Of a DNA stretch of 64,000 nt, positions 19,412 through 26,849 are shown in pieces. The notes below the pieces were generated by a model that made no database searches, was not told the DNA's origin, and saw nothing but the letters and a program-made list of their open reading frames with translations. How positions within the stretch are numbered: position 1 is the stretch's first letter; each line of letters starts with the position of its first letter. A program made the translations under genes and the position numbers. Source of the DNA: JAPPHA01 sp965242975 (GTDB taxonomy: Bacteria > Pseudomonadota > Alphaproteobacteria > Rhodobacterales > Rhodobacteraceae). The stretch covers positions 3,596,001 to 3,660,000 of the forward strand of contig CBDETS010000007.1 of the NCBI GenBank assembly GCA_965242975.1, in the 5' to 3' direction.

Positions 19412-19435
19412 GACGAGATCAAACCTCCCATCCGG

Positions 19436-20137
19436 CTACCCTGACCCGGTCCCGGTGTCCGAAAGAAAGGAATTCACGGCAGCGGCAGCAATGGCGGAAC
19501 CGCCTCGTCGTCCGGCAAGGGTGATGAATTCACACCCCCTGGGATCGCGAACGAGTTCCGCCTTGCTCTCCTCGGCGCCCACGAAGCCGACCGGAAATGC
19601 CAGTATGCTTGCCGGCTTCGGCCAACCCTCATCGAGAAGCTCGAGAAGATGGAATAGAGCCGTTGGCGCATTCCCGATAACGACAACTCCCGACTCGATC
19701 CGGTCAGCCCACAACCTGACAGCCGCAGCGGAACGCGTGTTGCCGATCGTCTCCGCGATGACGGATACCCGGCGGTCGTTCAGGGTCACCACGACATCAT
19801 TGTTCGCCGGCATGAATTTCAGCATGATCCCGGCCGCAACCATGGAGGAATCGCAGAGAACCGGGGCACCGCTCGTGAGCGCCTGTCTCGTCGCATCGAC
19901 GACATCGCCGGAATTGCGGACCAGGTCGGCGATTGCGGGTTCGCCACACGCATGGATCATCCGCGTGACGACGGGTCTGAGCATCCGGTCAAATCGCGAC
20001 AGGTCGGCCGCGTCCCCAATCGCCGCAAAGCTCTTGGCATAGATTTCGGCAGGAACACGTTCGTAACTGCGCCACCCGCAGTGATCCTGAACGTCACGGT
20101 CTGGGCCTTGCGGCCGCGATCTGTCCATTCGGGTCAC
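19436..20137 (-). CDS. cobH: Precorrin-8X methylmutase
   Basis: A 233-residue CobH/CbiC protein that moves a methyl group from C11 to C12, giving hydrogenobyrinic acid. Typical features are EIYAKSFAAI near the N-terminus, RMIHACGEPAIADLV with the catalytic His, APVLCDSSMVAAGI, VIGNAPTALFHLLELL, and GFVGAEESKAELV near the C-terminus. Its start overlaps the cbiX end by 4 bp (20134-20137). No CobK (precorrin-6A reductase) gene is in this cluster, so it must be elsewhere. Confidence 0.95.
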   Translation of the reverse strand: MTRMDRSRPQGPDRDVQDHCGWRSYERVPAEIYAKSFAAIGDAADLSRFDRMLRPVVTRMIHACGEPAIADLVRNSGDVVDATRQALTSGAPVLCDSSMVAAGIMLKFMPANNDVVVTLNDRRVSVIAETIGNTRSAAAVRLWADRIESGVVVIGNAPTALFHLLELLDEGWPKPASILAFPVGFVGAEESKAELVRDPRGCEFITLAGRRGGSAIAAAAVNSFLSDTGTGSG

Positions 20138-21216
20138 TCCCGGCCCTCACCGCTGTTCCGCGCACTCTCCGGGCCGTGCGGGTGATCTGCGTGCGGGTAG
20201 GGAGGATGGTGGTGGTGGTCTTCGTGGTCATGGTGGTGATGGTGATGTCCACCGTGACCATGGTTCGCGAGGCGGCATGCACCGGAGCAAAAGTCATCGC
20301 AGAGGCTGCATGTTCCAACGTCTGAACCGGGCGCCGATGCACCCTGACCTTCGACATGATGATGGTGGCTCTCTTGAGGCAGACCGACCTCGGCCTCGAA
20401 TCCCAGGACCGGGGTTCGATACTTGCATGCCGCGCAGTTCGGGGGTGGAACCTCGCCGAGCTGTTCAATTGCCCGTTCGGCGAACGTCTCAAGGACCTTC
20501 GGATGATCGTTCAGATACCCAGCCCTGACAAACTGGATTTCCGGGTGATCCCGTGCGCACAGCTTCGTAAAGCCAAAGATTCGATCGACAAGGATTCCGG
20601 TAAACAGGAAGTAAGGAAACACGACCACCCGTCGGTAGCCCAGCCGGGCGACGTGCTCCAGGCACGGTTTGACCAGGGGAAACGTTACCCCGGAATAACC
20701 GACTTCGCACCAGCCGAACCCCATGCCTTCCCAGAGCATTCGGGCAACCTTGGCAACATTCCCGTTCGCGTCCGGATCCGACGCTCCGCGACCGATGACA
20801 ACAAGCGCCGTCTCGGCAATCGGTACGGACCCGTGACGGCGGTCCGCATCTTCAATCGCTTCCCGAATCCGAGCGCCTGCGGCCAGCATCATCTTGGGGT
20901 CAACCCCAAGCTCCCGCCCGTAACTGATCTCGAGTCCGTGCTCTGTTGCGTAGGCGTCAAGCACCGAAGGAATGTCGTTCTTTGCGTGCATCGCGGCAAA
21001 CAACATGCCCGGAACCGCGAGAATGCGCTGGCACCCCCGTTTCCGCAAACGATCAAGGCCCACGCGAATTACGGGGTTCGCGAACTCCAGGTATCCAAAC
21101 TCGAGATCCCACCCGGAAGGCAGATGCGCAGGAAGGCGTTTCGCGAGCGTGGCAAACTCGTCGACCGCCTCCCGGCTACGGGACCCGTGTCCGCAGAGCA
21201 TCACGCCGACATTCAT
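20134..21216 (-). CDS. cbiX: Sirohydrochlorin cobaltochelatase, long CbiX with Cys cluster and His-rich tail
   Basis: A 360-residue CbiX starting at MNVGVMLCGHGSR (21216). Frames further upstream (to 21375) add non-homologous residues. Two tandem chelatase modules follow: CGHGSR with ANPVIRVGLDRL, then VVIGRGASDPDANGNVAKVARML. Beyond them come two Cys clusters, CAACKYRTP and CSLCDDFCSGAC, the second resembling the Fe-S site of long CbiX proteins. The C-terminal tail has more than 15 His in about 35 residues (for example HGGHHHHHHDHEDHHHH) and probably stores or delivers Co2+. It inserts cobalt into sirohydrochlorin, or into an equivalent early intermediate, and is the first gene of the leftward cob run. 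Confidence 0.93.
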   Translation of the reverse strand: MNVGVMLCGHGSRSREAVDEFATLAKRLPAHLPSGWDLEFGYLEFANPVIRVGLDRLRKRGCQRILAVPGMLFAAMHAKNDIPSVLDAYATEHGLEISYGRELGVDPKMMLAAGARIREAIEDADRRHGSVPIAETALVVIGRGASDPDANGNVAKVARMLWEGMGFGWCEVGYSGVTFPLVKPCLEHVARLGYRRVVVFPYFLFTGILVDRIFGFTKLCARDHPEIQFVRAGYLNDHPKVLETFAERAIEQLGEVPPPNCAACKYRTPVLGFEAEVGLPQESHHHHVEGQGASAPGSDVGTCSLCDDFCSGACRLANHGHGGHHHHHHDHEDHHHHPPYPHADHPHGPESARNSGEGRE

Positions 21217-21773
21217 GGGCGCGCGCCACGGCGATTGATCGGGGCGCGGGAGAAGCGGCATTCCGGCACTGCGAGAGCGGACGTCCCGGCCAGCCGGACA
21301 TGATTCTGGTGGATTGTCATGTCGCCCCGTCTGAATCGAATGGGGGCGGAACGGCACTGCCGCAGTGACGACCACCGATTCCGCTCCCTGGTTGGGTCAG
21401 CGCGACTCAGTGCCCCTGTCCGGCCCCGAAGAACATCGTCACTGGCTGATTATGTTCTGCCATGACAGAGCGCAATCGGAATCTCGGGAACGTGTTCGAG
21501 CGATGCGGAAGCCGCGAGGGCGGGCAATCGCGCATTCCTTTCGGCCGGAAATCCGGGACCTGACCGACGAAACGGAAAGATGAACTCCCCGTACGTCCTG
21601 TTCTTCACGTGATGGATCGGAATAGCCTTTGAAACGCTGGCGCCAACCTCTACAACGCAATCAGGCGATCCCGACTCGCCCGAACAAGGCAGGCCAGGCA
21701 TCCGGACCGGATACGATTCCGATTGCCGAAACCCCAAACATCCGTTCATGCAGACAAGCCAAGACCATCTCAC
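21217..21773. other. Divergent intergenic region between cbiX and the DUF1636 gene
   Basis: About 560 bp that should contain promoters for both cobalamin transcription units. I searched both strands for the conserved B12 box (core AGCCAGGAGACCTGCC) and found none, so a canonical cobalamin riboswitch is not supported. A GC-rich stretch at about 21310-21400 has partial riboswitch-like features on the minus strand but lacks the box. No gene is recognised. Confidence 0.45.
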
Positions 21774-22166
21774 ATGCCGACAACATTGATCACCATTTGC
21801 GACACTTGCAAGCGTGACGGTTGGGACCCGGAAACCGACACGGCTACCGACGGAGAGCGTCTCGCCGAAAAGGTCGAAATCAAGGCTCAAGGGCGACTGA
21901 CGGTCCGCACGCGCCGGCACTCATGCCTGATGGGGTGCACGCATGGCTGCAACATCGCGATCCAGGCGGAGGGAAAGATCTCCTATGTCCTCGGACGGTT
22001 CGAACCGACGGACGAGGCCGCCCGGGGAATAGTCGATTACGCCTTGCTCCATTCTGAAAGCGAGTCCGGGCAGGTTCCGTTTCGTGACTGGCCGCATCCG
22101 ATCAAGGGACACTTTGTCTCGCGGTTACCCTCATTTCCGCCCGCGCCCGCCCGGGACTCGAAGTGA
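21774..22166 (+). CDS. DUF1636 family metal-binding protein
   Basis: A 130-residue small cytoplasmic protein with ICDTCKRDGWDPETD at the start and HSCLMGCTHGCNIAIQ in the middle, giving five conserved Cys typical of DUF1636. The family recurs in cobalt/cobalamin gene clusters and is predicted to be a metal-binding or thioredoxin-like ferredoxin. The ATG at 21774 is preferred to an upstream TTG at 21723. It is the first gene of the rightward unit, before the cobC remnant and cbiB. A role in cobalt handling is inferred from context only. Confidence 0.8.
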   Translation: MPTTLITICDTCKRDGWDPETDTATDGERLAEKVEIKAQGRLTVRTRRHSCLMGCTHGCNIAIQAEGKISYVLGRFEPTDEAARGIVDYALLHSESESGQVPFRDWPHPIKGHFVSRLPSFPPAPARDSK

Positions 22167-22223
22167 CATGAACTTCCATTCTTCCCCTCAACAGAGCGTC
22201 GGGAAATCAAGGCTTTCGCGCGG

Positions 22224-22655
22224 ATGAGTTTGACGCGCCATACAATCGTGAATTGCGCGAAGGGACGTTGCGTTCATCCCGCCCGATACGACGGTCAGAC
22301 GATTTCAGTCCAGAGAGCTGCCGGGACCGCGTGGCCGGTGACGGGTCCGGCGTTGCAGATTGGCCTCGGATCACTCGGTGACGAGAACTGGATCAATGAC
22401 ACCCGTACGCGCCTTCGATGCGATGCCGTACGTCTCGATGCACTCCTTTCGCGCCAAAGGTTTCACCCAGAGGGCAGGACCGAACTGTTTCGCCTGCACC
22501 GCGTCCCGAACGCCGCTGCCATCCATGAATCACTGGCGCGACATCGCAACCTGGTTCGCACGTGCGGTCATTCCAGTACCCGGATTCGGTTCGGTCTCCC
22601 GGGGACGGAGGAGGAGTGGGCCCGTCTCGAAGGGGCGGTTGGTTGTTTGAACTGA
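22224..22655 (+). pseudogene. cobC: Decayed C-terminal remnant of cobC (threonine-phosphate decarboxylase-like aminotransferase)
   Basis: The frame aligns well with the C-terminal about 115 residues of CobC proteins: WPVTGPALQIGLGSL, then RTRLRCDAVRLDALL, TELFRLHRVPNAAAIHESLA, and the hallmark RIRFGLPGTEEEWARLEGA. Homology begins only around position 22300. The N-terminal two thirds, including the PLP-Lys region, is missing. A scrap upstream (SVGKSRLSRG at about 22197) in another frame may be the remains of the SFGKFYGLAG Lys motif, followed by stops. The preserved order DUF1636-cobC-cbiB and the TGA overlapping the cbiB start region support the reading. It is probably non-functional. Confidence 0.7.
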
Positions 22656-23599
22656 ACGGGTTCGAAATCCTGCTGCTGGCCTTGCTGCTTGACGCTGCCA
22701 TAGGCGACCCGGCGTGGATCTGGAAACGAATACCTCATCCCGTTGTGATCATCGGCCGCCTGGTTTCATGTCTTGAGTCGACATTGAACACGGGGCAGCA
22801 CCGGCGTCGGCAGGGCGTCGGCGGAATGGCCCTGATCGGGATTTCGGCGACACTCGTCGGAGCGGGGATTCACTGGCTGCCGGACTACGGAATCGTCGAA
22901 GTGATCGTAACCTCGGTATTTCTTGCCCACCGAAACCTGTCCGACGAAGTGAAAGATGTCGCGACAGCACTGCGCACGTCCGTCGCGGCAGGCCGAGTCC
23001 AGGTCGCTCGAATTGTCGGCAGGGACCCGGACGCGCTGACGACTGAGGGTATTGCCCGTGCCGCGATCGAAAGCGCCGCTGAAAATCTTTCGGACGGCGT
23101 GGTTGCCCCGGTGTTCTGGTATGCAATAGCCGGCCTTCCAGGACTGATCCTTTACAAAGCGGTCAACACCGCGGACAGCATGATTGGCTACAGGACTGAC
23201 TCCCTTGCGGATTTCGGCTGGGCTGCCGCACGGCTGGATGATGTCATGAACTGGATACCCGCGCGGCTGACCGGCGGATTGATCGCCCTGGTTCATGGCT
23301 CAAGCAGGGCCGTCTCATGCATGCTCCGGGATGCGCACCTGCATCGTTCCCCAAATGCCGGCTGGCCTGAAGCGGCTATGGCGGCCGTCATCGGGGTCTC
23401 GCTCTCCGGGCCGCGACACTACGGCGGCGAGTTCCTGGACTCCCCGTACGTATATGGCGCCGGGCGGAAGAATGCAGGTCCGGAGGACATTGAGGCCTCT
23501 GTGCACGTACTTTGGCGATGCTGGATCGCGTTTGCCTTCGCGATTGGAGGTGTCGTCCTGATTCACCGGATGTGCATGCATGGTGTGTGTGTGAATTAG
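22643..23599 (+). CDS. cbiB: Adenosylcobinamide-phosphate synthase, integral membrane
   Basis: About 318 residues (CbiB/CobD). It has four or more membrane spans and the family motifs LLLDAAIGDPAW, IPHPVVIIGRLV, AAIESAAENLSDGVVAPVFWY, YKAVNTADSMIGY and WIPARLTGGLIAL. It attaches (R)-1-amino-2-propanol phosphate to adenosylcobyric acid, i.e. it uses the CobC product. The start is uncertain: a TTG at 22643 with AAGGGG at 22630-22635 fits the family N-terminus, whereas an ATG at 22562 would add 27 unrelated residues inside the cobC remnant. The product ends in a Cys/Met/His-rich tail (HRMCMHGVCVN). Confidence 0.9.
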   Translation: MFELNGFEILLLALLLDAAIGDPAWIWKRIPHPVVIIGRLVSCLESTLNTGQHRRRQGVGGMALIGISATLVGAGIHWLPDYGIVEVIVTSVFLAHRNLSDEVKDVATALRTSVAAGRVQVARIVGRDPDALTTEGIARAAIESAAENLSDGVVAPVFWYAIAGLPGLILYKAVNTADSMIGYRTDSLADFGWAAARLDDVMNWIPARLTGGLIALVHGSSRAVSCMLRDAHLHRSPNAGWPEAAMAAVIGVSLSGPRHYGGEFLDSPYVYGAGRKNAGPEDIEASVHVLWRCWIAFAFAIGGVVLIHRMCMHGVCVN

Positions 23600-23801
23600 A
23601 TTCCGTTCATCCCGGACCATGGATAAACATGCCTGCGCGGAACCTGTCCTTGCGTGCTCAGGCCTTATCTCCGGTCCGAACTTGCCAAACAAGGCGCACA
23701 GAACTTACGCGAGTGTCAGGTAACACGTACATTGGCGGTCGTCTGGGAAAGCATGGAGAATCTGATGACGGCACTCGACCTCTACATTTCGATAGCTGTG
23801 G

Positions 23802-23837
23802 AAAAGCGCGGAATTCTGGCGATTCGCCGCGCTTTTT
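23802..23837. terminator. Rho-independent terminator, probably bidirectional
   Basis: Ten-bp stem AAAAGCGCGG / CCGCGCTTTT (23802-23811 and 23827-23836) with a 15-nt loop and flanking A- and T-runs. It lies 200 bp after cbiB and 53 bp before the outermost CRISPR repeat, so it can stop cbiB readthrough into the array and array transcripts coming from the right. Confidence 0.8.
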
Positions 23838-23889
23838 CCGGGATCGTTTCCTTTCCCTATTGTACGGCTCCTGTCGGTGCCGTTGTCGA

Positions 23890-23979
23890 CGGTTCATCCC
23901 CGCGTGTGCGGGGAACAACTGGGGTCCCCAGGCAAGCACAAGCTCCCGGCCGGTTCATCCCCGCGTGTGCGGGGAACAG
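23890..23979 (-). CRISPR. Detached trailer-end CRISPR segment, 2 repeats and 1 spacer
   Basis: Repeats at 23890-23918 (last base A instead of G) and 23951-23979, identical in the rest to the main array repeat (CGGTTCATCCCC...GCGGGGAACAG on the plus strand), with a 32-nt spacer at 23919-23950. It lies on the trailer side, separated from the main array by 2.9 kb holding a small gene and an IS. By orientation it contains the oldest spacer. The spacer itself begins with a perfect palindrome, CTGGGGTCCCCAG. Confidence 0.95.
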
Positions 23980-24084
23980 GGTGTCCCTTGGTTAAGGTGT
24001 TCCACTCCCTGTTGTGACAACTCCATCGCTGAGAATATCTCTCCGCAGATACAGGTCAGTTGGTATTTTGTAGACATCTTTCTT

Positions 24085-24341
24085 CTACTCCTCTTCCTTT
24101 GCCCAAGGATGGGCTTCCTCCTGTCTCCGGCGCTCTTGCCACCGCTCGAACCAGTCGTCCGATACTTCTGCTGGTTTGGCTAAGTGGCAACGATCGAGCA
24201 GGTCGCAGAGCCAAAGTGCCTTGCAGGCCTTGACCTGCTCTGAAGCGTCCTCTGCTGTCGCGTTGCCGACGCTTATAGTGATACCCTCCATTGTGAATTT
24301 GCAGGTGACGTCTGCGCTAGCTACCAGTGGTAAGGCTAGCA
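24085..24341 (-). pseudogene. 3' part of a small secreted-protein gene split by an IS4-family element
   Basis: Joining this fragment to 26782-26820 and removing one copy of the flanking 14-bp repeat gives an unbroken 93-codon gene. A 20-residue signal peptide (MRTLLTVGLLALP from the right part, then LVASA here) precedes a mature protein starting DVTCKFTMEGITISVGNATAEDA. It has Cys at ADVTC, VKACK, LWLCD and DRCH and a charged, Trp-containing C-terminal tail. No family is recognised. It sits between CRISPR repeats, which is unusual. A hybrid frame from inside the IS (24441) could still be translated but would lack a normal signal peptide. Confidence 0.7.
24328..24341. repeat. Left flanking copy of IS target-site duplication
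   Basis: TGGTAAGGCTAGCA, matching 13 of 14 bases with TGGTAGGGCTAGCA at 26782-26795. The single difference is synonymous in the interrupted gene. Collapsing the two copies restores its reading frame. Confidence 0.65.
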
Positions 24342-26781
24342 CTACCGAGTCATGATAAATGGTGGATGACCACAGGTCATCTGCTTTCCCGCAAGGCATG
24401 TCTCTTGCCGGCCTCGAAGCCGGTTTCATAACCGGTTTCACTGCCGATTTCGTGGCCGATCACGGCACTGGTCAGCCGGTTGTAGCCGGTCCACATGATC
24501 TGGTTCCCGGGGTCCGGGTCATGCTTGCGGTCACGATATCCTCCGAGGTGCGCCACGAGAGCGGTCGCATCGCCAAGCCGACGGGGTTCGGCAAGGTCAT
24601 GCTTACGGGCATAATCGCGCAGGAAGCCCAGTTCCGCATCGGTGAACATCAGGTCAGGATCACAATCGGGCACCTGGCGTCCGAGCAGGGTCATCAGCAT
24701 GATGCGCCATGCGATCACCGCATTGATGGCGATGGCCCGCTGCAGGCGGTCTGCGGTGCGGAACAGCAGGTGTTCCACCCGGCAACCGGATTTCAGGACG
24801 CGGAAATAATCTTCGATCCGCCACCTCTGGAGGTAGTAGCCCACGACCTCCGCCGCTTCCTTGGCCGAGCCGACCTTGAGCGTGCTCAACAGGTACCACT
24901 GCACCGGGGCCTCGTCCTCCGGCGGGTTGGTTTCGATGATGTGTACCCCCGACACCGTGACCGGCTTGCCGCCGGGGATCGTCGCCGGCAGGACCACGCG
25001 ACGGAACCGCAGTTCACACTGCGCCAGACGCTTCCGGCGCATCGGGCGCGCCGTCTTCCTGCTGGACTTGGGACGTGCCGTCAGTCCCGCAATCTCGACC
25101 GCGACGCGGCCGTCGGCCGCGCCCCCGCCCAGGGTCTCGAACAGTTTCGGACGCGCCTCGCCCAGCACACGGTCATGCTTCGCGCGGACCAGCAATCCCA
25201 CACGCGGGTTCGTGCGCTGGGTCTCGAACAGTTCGTAGAAGTCCGCCTCCCGGTCACAGACGCTGAGCACCCGCGTCTTGCCCCCGACCTCCCGCACCGC
25301 GGCACCAATGTCGGCGAAGGCGTCAAGCCAGCGCTCGCTCTTCTTCCGCTTCTCGGCCTCCGGCGTGCGCTTCACCGCCGCATCGAACCCCAGGCGCAGC
25401 ACGCCGAGAGGAAGGCCGGTGTCGCTTACCGCCAGTGTCGCGTGCAGGTGCAGGCCAAGGCTCTTCGCGCTGGTCTGGTTCCGCCCGATCACCTCGAGAC
25501 CGTCACAGCCCGGCCGGGTGGCGAAGTTCAGGTCGGTGCCGTCCTGGATGGCCAGCACCGTGCGCTGGCCGCGGATGCGGCAGACGGTGCGCTCACGGTG
25601 CGGCGCCAGGATGTTCTCCACCGTGACCGCCGATTCCGCCGGCTTCTCGACCAGCCGGTAGAAGGCATTGATCGCCGTGCTGTCGCTGTGCGGACTGGCA
25701 TTGATCTTGTGGCCCGGATACGCGGCCAGCAGGCCGGCACTCTTCACAAGCCGCGCAGACAGTCGCCGATCACCCAAGGGAGCCCCTCCGAATTCATTCT
25801 CCGTCCAGTCCGACGCCGACAGGCCTTCCCCCGGTTCGAGAACCGGCCTGAGCTCCACATGCGGGACCCCGAGTTCCCGCCGCCAGCGCCGGTCGAGCGG
25901 GAACATGAACACCGTCTTCACCGTCTTGGCGCGCCGCCTCTCGCGGTCCTGCCGGCCGCGGCCCGCCGTCCGGCCCACGCAGAGGAAATTGGCCGCCCTC
26001 AGGCAGGTGCCAGCATAGCCCTCATCGGCGAAACTCTCCACCAGCAGCGGGCGGAAACCGTAGCGGGCCTCGAAGTCCCGGGGTAGGCGCCGCAGGATAC
26101 GCCCCAGGACGTGGCTGGCCAGGTGCGGACACCGGACCGAGGGCCGGATCAGGAAACGGTTCAGGCACACGACCCGGTCAAGCCGGCCGCTCCGCTGGCT
26201 GTGCGTCCATGCGATCCAGCGGTCCCGGGCCGCAACCTTGAGCGCCGCGGCCGAGAACCCCGCCGCCCCCAGCCAGCCATGGGCCGAGCCGACGAGATAC
26301 CGGAGCTGGCGCCCGGCAAAGGTGGTCATGGCGTGGGGATGTTCATGGGCGATCAGCGTGTTCCACAGCGCCCGGTCAGCGGCGGTGGCAACCGGGACGA
26401 TCGCGATGTCCTCAACCCGGGACAGGGCCGTGGGAACGTCAACCGGATCCGGCACCGGCGCACCGAGCAGGCGCGGAGTGATGTCGACGCCCCCCGACTT
26501 CGGAGCCGGCAGCACGATATCGGGATCGCGCCCGGCAAGGGTCGCAAGCGCATGCAGGCATCCCGACACCTGGGGCCGACCGATCGCGTCGACGAAAGAG
26601 AACTCCTCACAGACACGGCGACCCAGTGCCCGCCGGCTGTCGAAATGTTCCTGCGCCAGGATCGCGGCTATGCGTGCACGCGCCGCAGGGTCGCCAAGCG
26701 TGCGGCTGATCTGGGACTGGGCCATAATGGCGCCGAACTACACCATCGAAACCGCGCCGTCCAGCACAATCTTTCATAACA
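24342..26781 (-). mobile_element. IS4-family insertion sequence (Tn5/IS50-like transposase with DruA-like domain)
   Basis: A 2440-bp element defined by a 14-bp near-exact direct repeat on each side and by the repaired reading frame of the interrupted gene. It contains one long transposase gene on the minus strand. Its ends show only weak inverted similarity (about 11 of 16 around TCATGATAAATGG at 24350 and the complement of 26764-26779). The exact boundaries could therefore shift by a few bases. Confidence 0.75.
24377..26725 (-). CDS. IS4-family transposase with N-terminal DUF4338/DruA-like domain
   Basis: A 782-residue fusion. About residues 20-290 match the DUF4338/DruA type (RQLRYLVGSAHGWLGAAGFS, CLNRFLIRP, HLASHVLGRILRRLPRDFEARYGFRPLLVE, GTCLRAANF, VGRTAGRGRQD). 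From about 310 on is a Tn5-like IS4 transposase: the DNA-binding domain WTENEFGGAPLGDRRLSARL, the first Asp in IQDGTDLNF, the second in CDREADFYELF, and the YREK signature YLQRWRIEDYFRVLK with the catalytic Glu. No frameshift is seen, so it is probably active. DruA is otherwise known from Druantia anti-phage loci. Such fused transposases exist in the IS4 family, and the function of the extra domain is unknown. Confidence 0.88.
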   Translation of the reverse strand: MAQSQISRTLGDPAARARIAAILAQEHFDSRRALGRRVCEEFSFVDAIGRPQVSGCLHALATLAGRDPDIVLPAPKSGGVDITPRLLGAPVPDPVDVPTALSRVEDIAIVPVATAADRALWNTLIAHEHPHAMTTFAGRQLRYLVGSAHGWLGAAGFSAAALKVAARDRWIAWTHSQRSGRLDRVVCLNRFLIRPSVRCPHLASHVLGRILRRLPRDFEARYGFRPLLVESFADEGYAGTCLRAANFLCVGRTAGRGRQDRERRRAKTVKTVFMFPLDRRWRRELGVPHVELRPVLEPGEGLSASDWTENEFGGAPLGDRRLSARLVKSAGLLAAYPGHKINASPHSDSTAINAFYRLVEKPAESAVTVENILAPHRERTVCRIRGQRTVLAIQDGTDLNFATRPGCDGLEVIGRNQTSAKSLGLHLHATLAVSDTGLPLGVLRLGFDAAVKRTPEAEKRKKSERWLDAFADIGAAVREVGGKTRVLSVCDREADFYELFETQRTNPRVGLLVRAKHDRVLGEARPKLFETLGGGAADGRVAVEIAGLTARPKSSRKTARPMRRKRLAQCELRFRRVVLPATIPGGKPVTVSGVHIIETNPPEDEAPVQWYLLSTLKVGSAKEAAEVVGYYLQRWRIEDYFRVLKSGCRVEHLLFRTADRLQRAIAINAVIAWRIMLMTLLGRQVPDCDPDLMFTDAELGFLRDYARKHDLAEPRRLGDATALVAHLGGYRDRKHDPDPGNQIMWTGYNRLTSAVIGHEIGSETGYETGFEAGKRHALRESR

Positions 26782-26795
26782 TGGTAGGGCTAGCA
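26782..26795. repeat. Right flanking copy of IS target-site duplication
   Basis: TGGTAGGGCTAGCA, partner of 24328-24341. It encodes the end of the signal-peptide hydrophobic core in the interrupted gene. Confidence 0.65.
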
Positions 26796-26820
26796 AGCCC
26801 ACTGTAAGTAAAGTTCTCAT
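26782..26820 (-). pseudogene. 5' part of the split small secreted-protein gene
   Basis: ATG at 26820 preceded by a strong AGAGGAGG ribosome-binding site 8 bases upstream. It codes for MRTLLTVGLLALP, the front of a signal peptide, and then runs into the IS. It lies 29 bp from the nearest main-array CRISPR repeat. Any promoter must therefore overlap the array trailer, or the gene is read from the array transcript, which has the same direction. Confidence 0.65.
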
Positions 26821-26849
26821 TTCTCCCTCCTCTTTAACCGCCTTATCTA

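Noticed and set aside
21217..21773. Cobalamin riboswitch upstream of cbiX or the DUF1636 gene
   Set aside because: Some GC-rich partial similarity on the minus strand, but no B12 box on either strand; a covariance-model search would decide.
21450..21920. 156-codon minus-strand frame between cbiX and the DUF1636 gene
   Set aside because: No family features and it overlaps the DUF1636 coding region antisense.
23602..23643. Split similarity to the CRISPR repeat after cbiB (CCGTTCATCCC and TGCGCGGAAC)
   Set aside because: The halves are separated by about 18 bases and the stem is not kept; likely chance.
24359..26086. 575-codon plus-strand frame across the IS
   Set aside because: Shadow of the IS4-family transposase, whose DDE/YREK motifs are on the minus strand.
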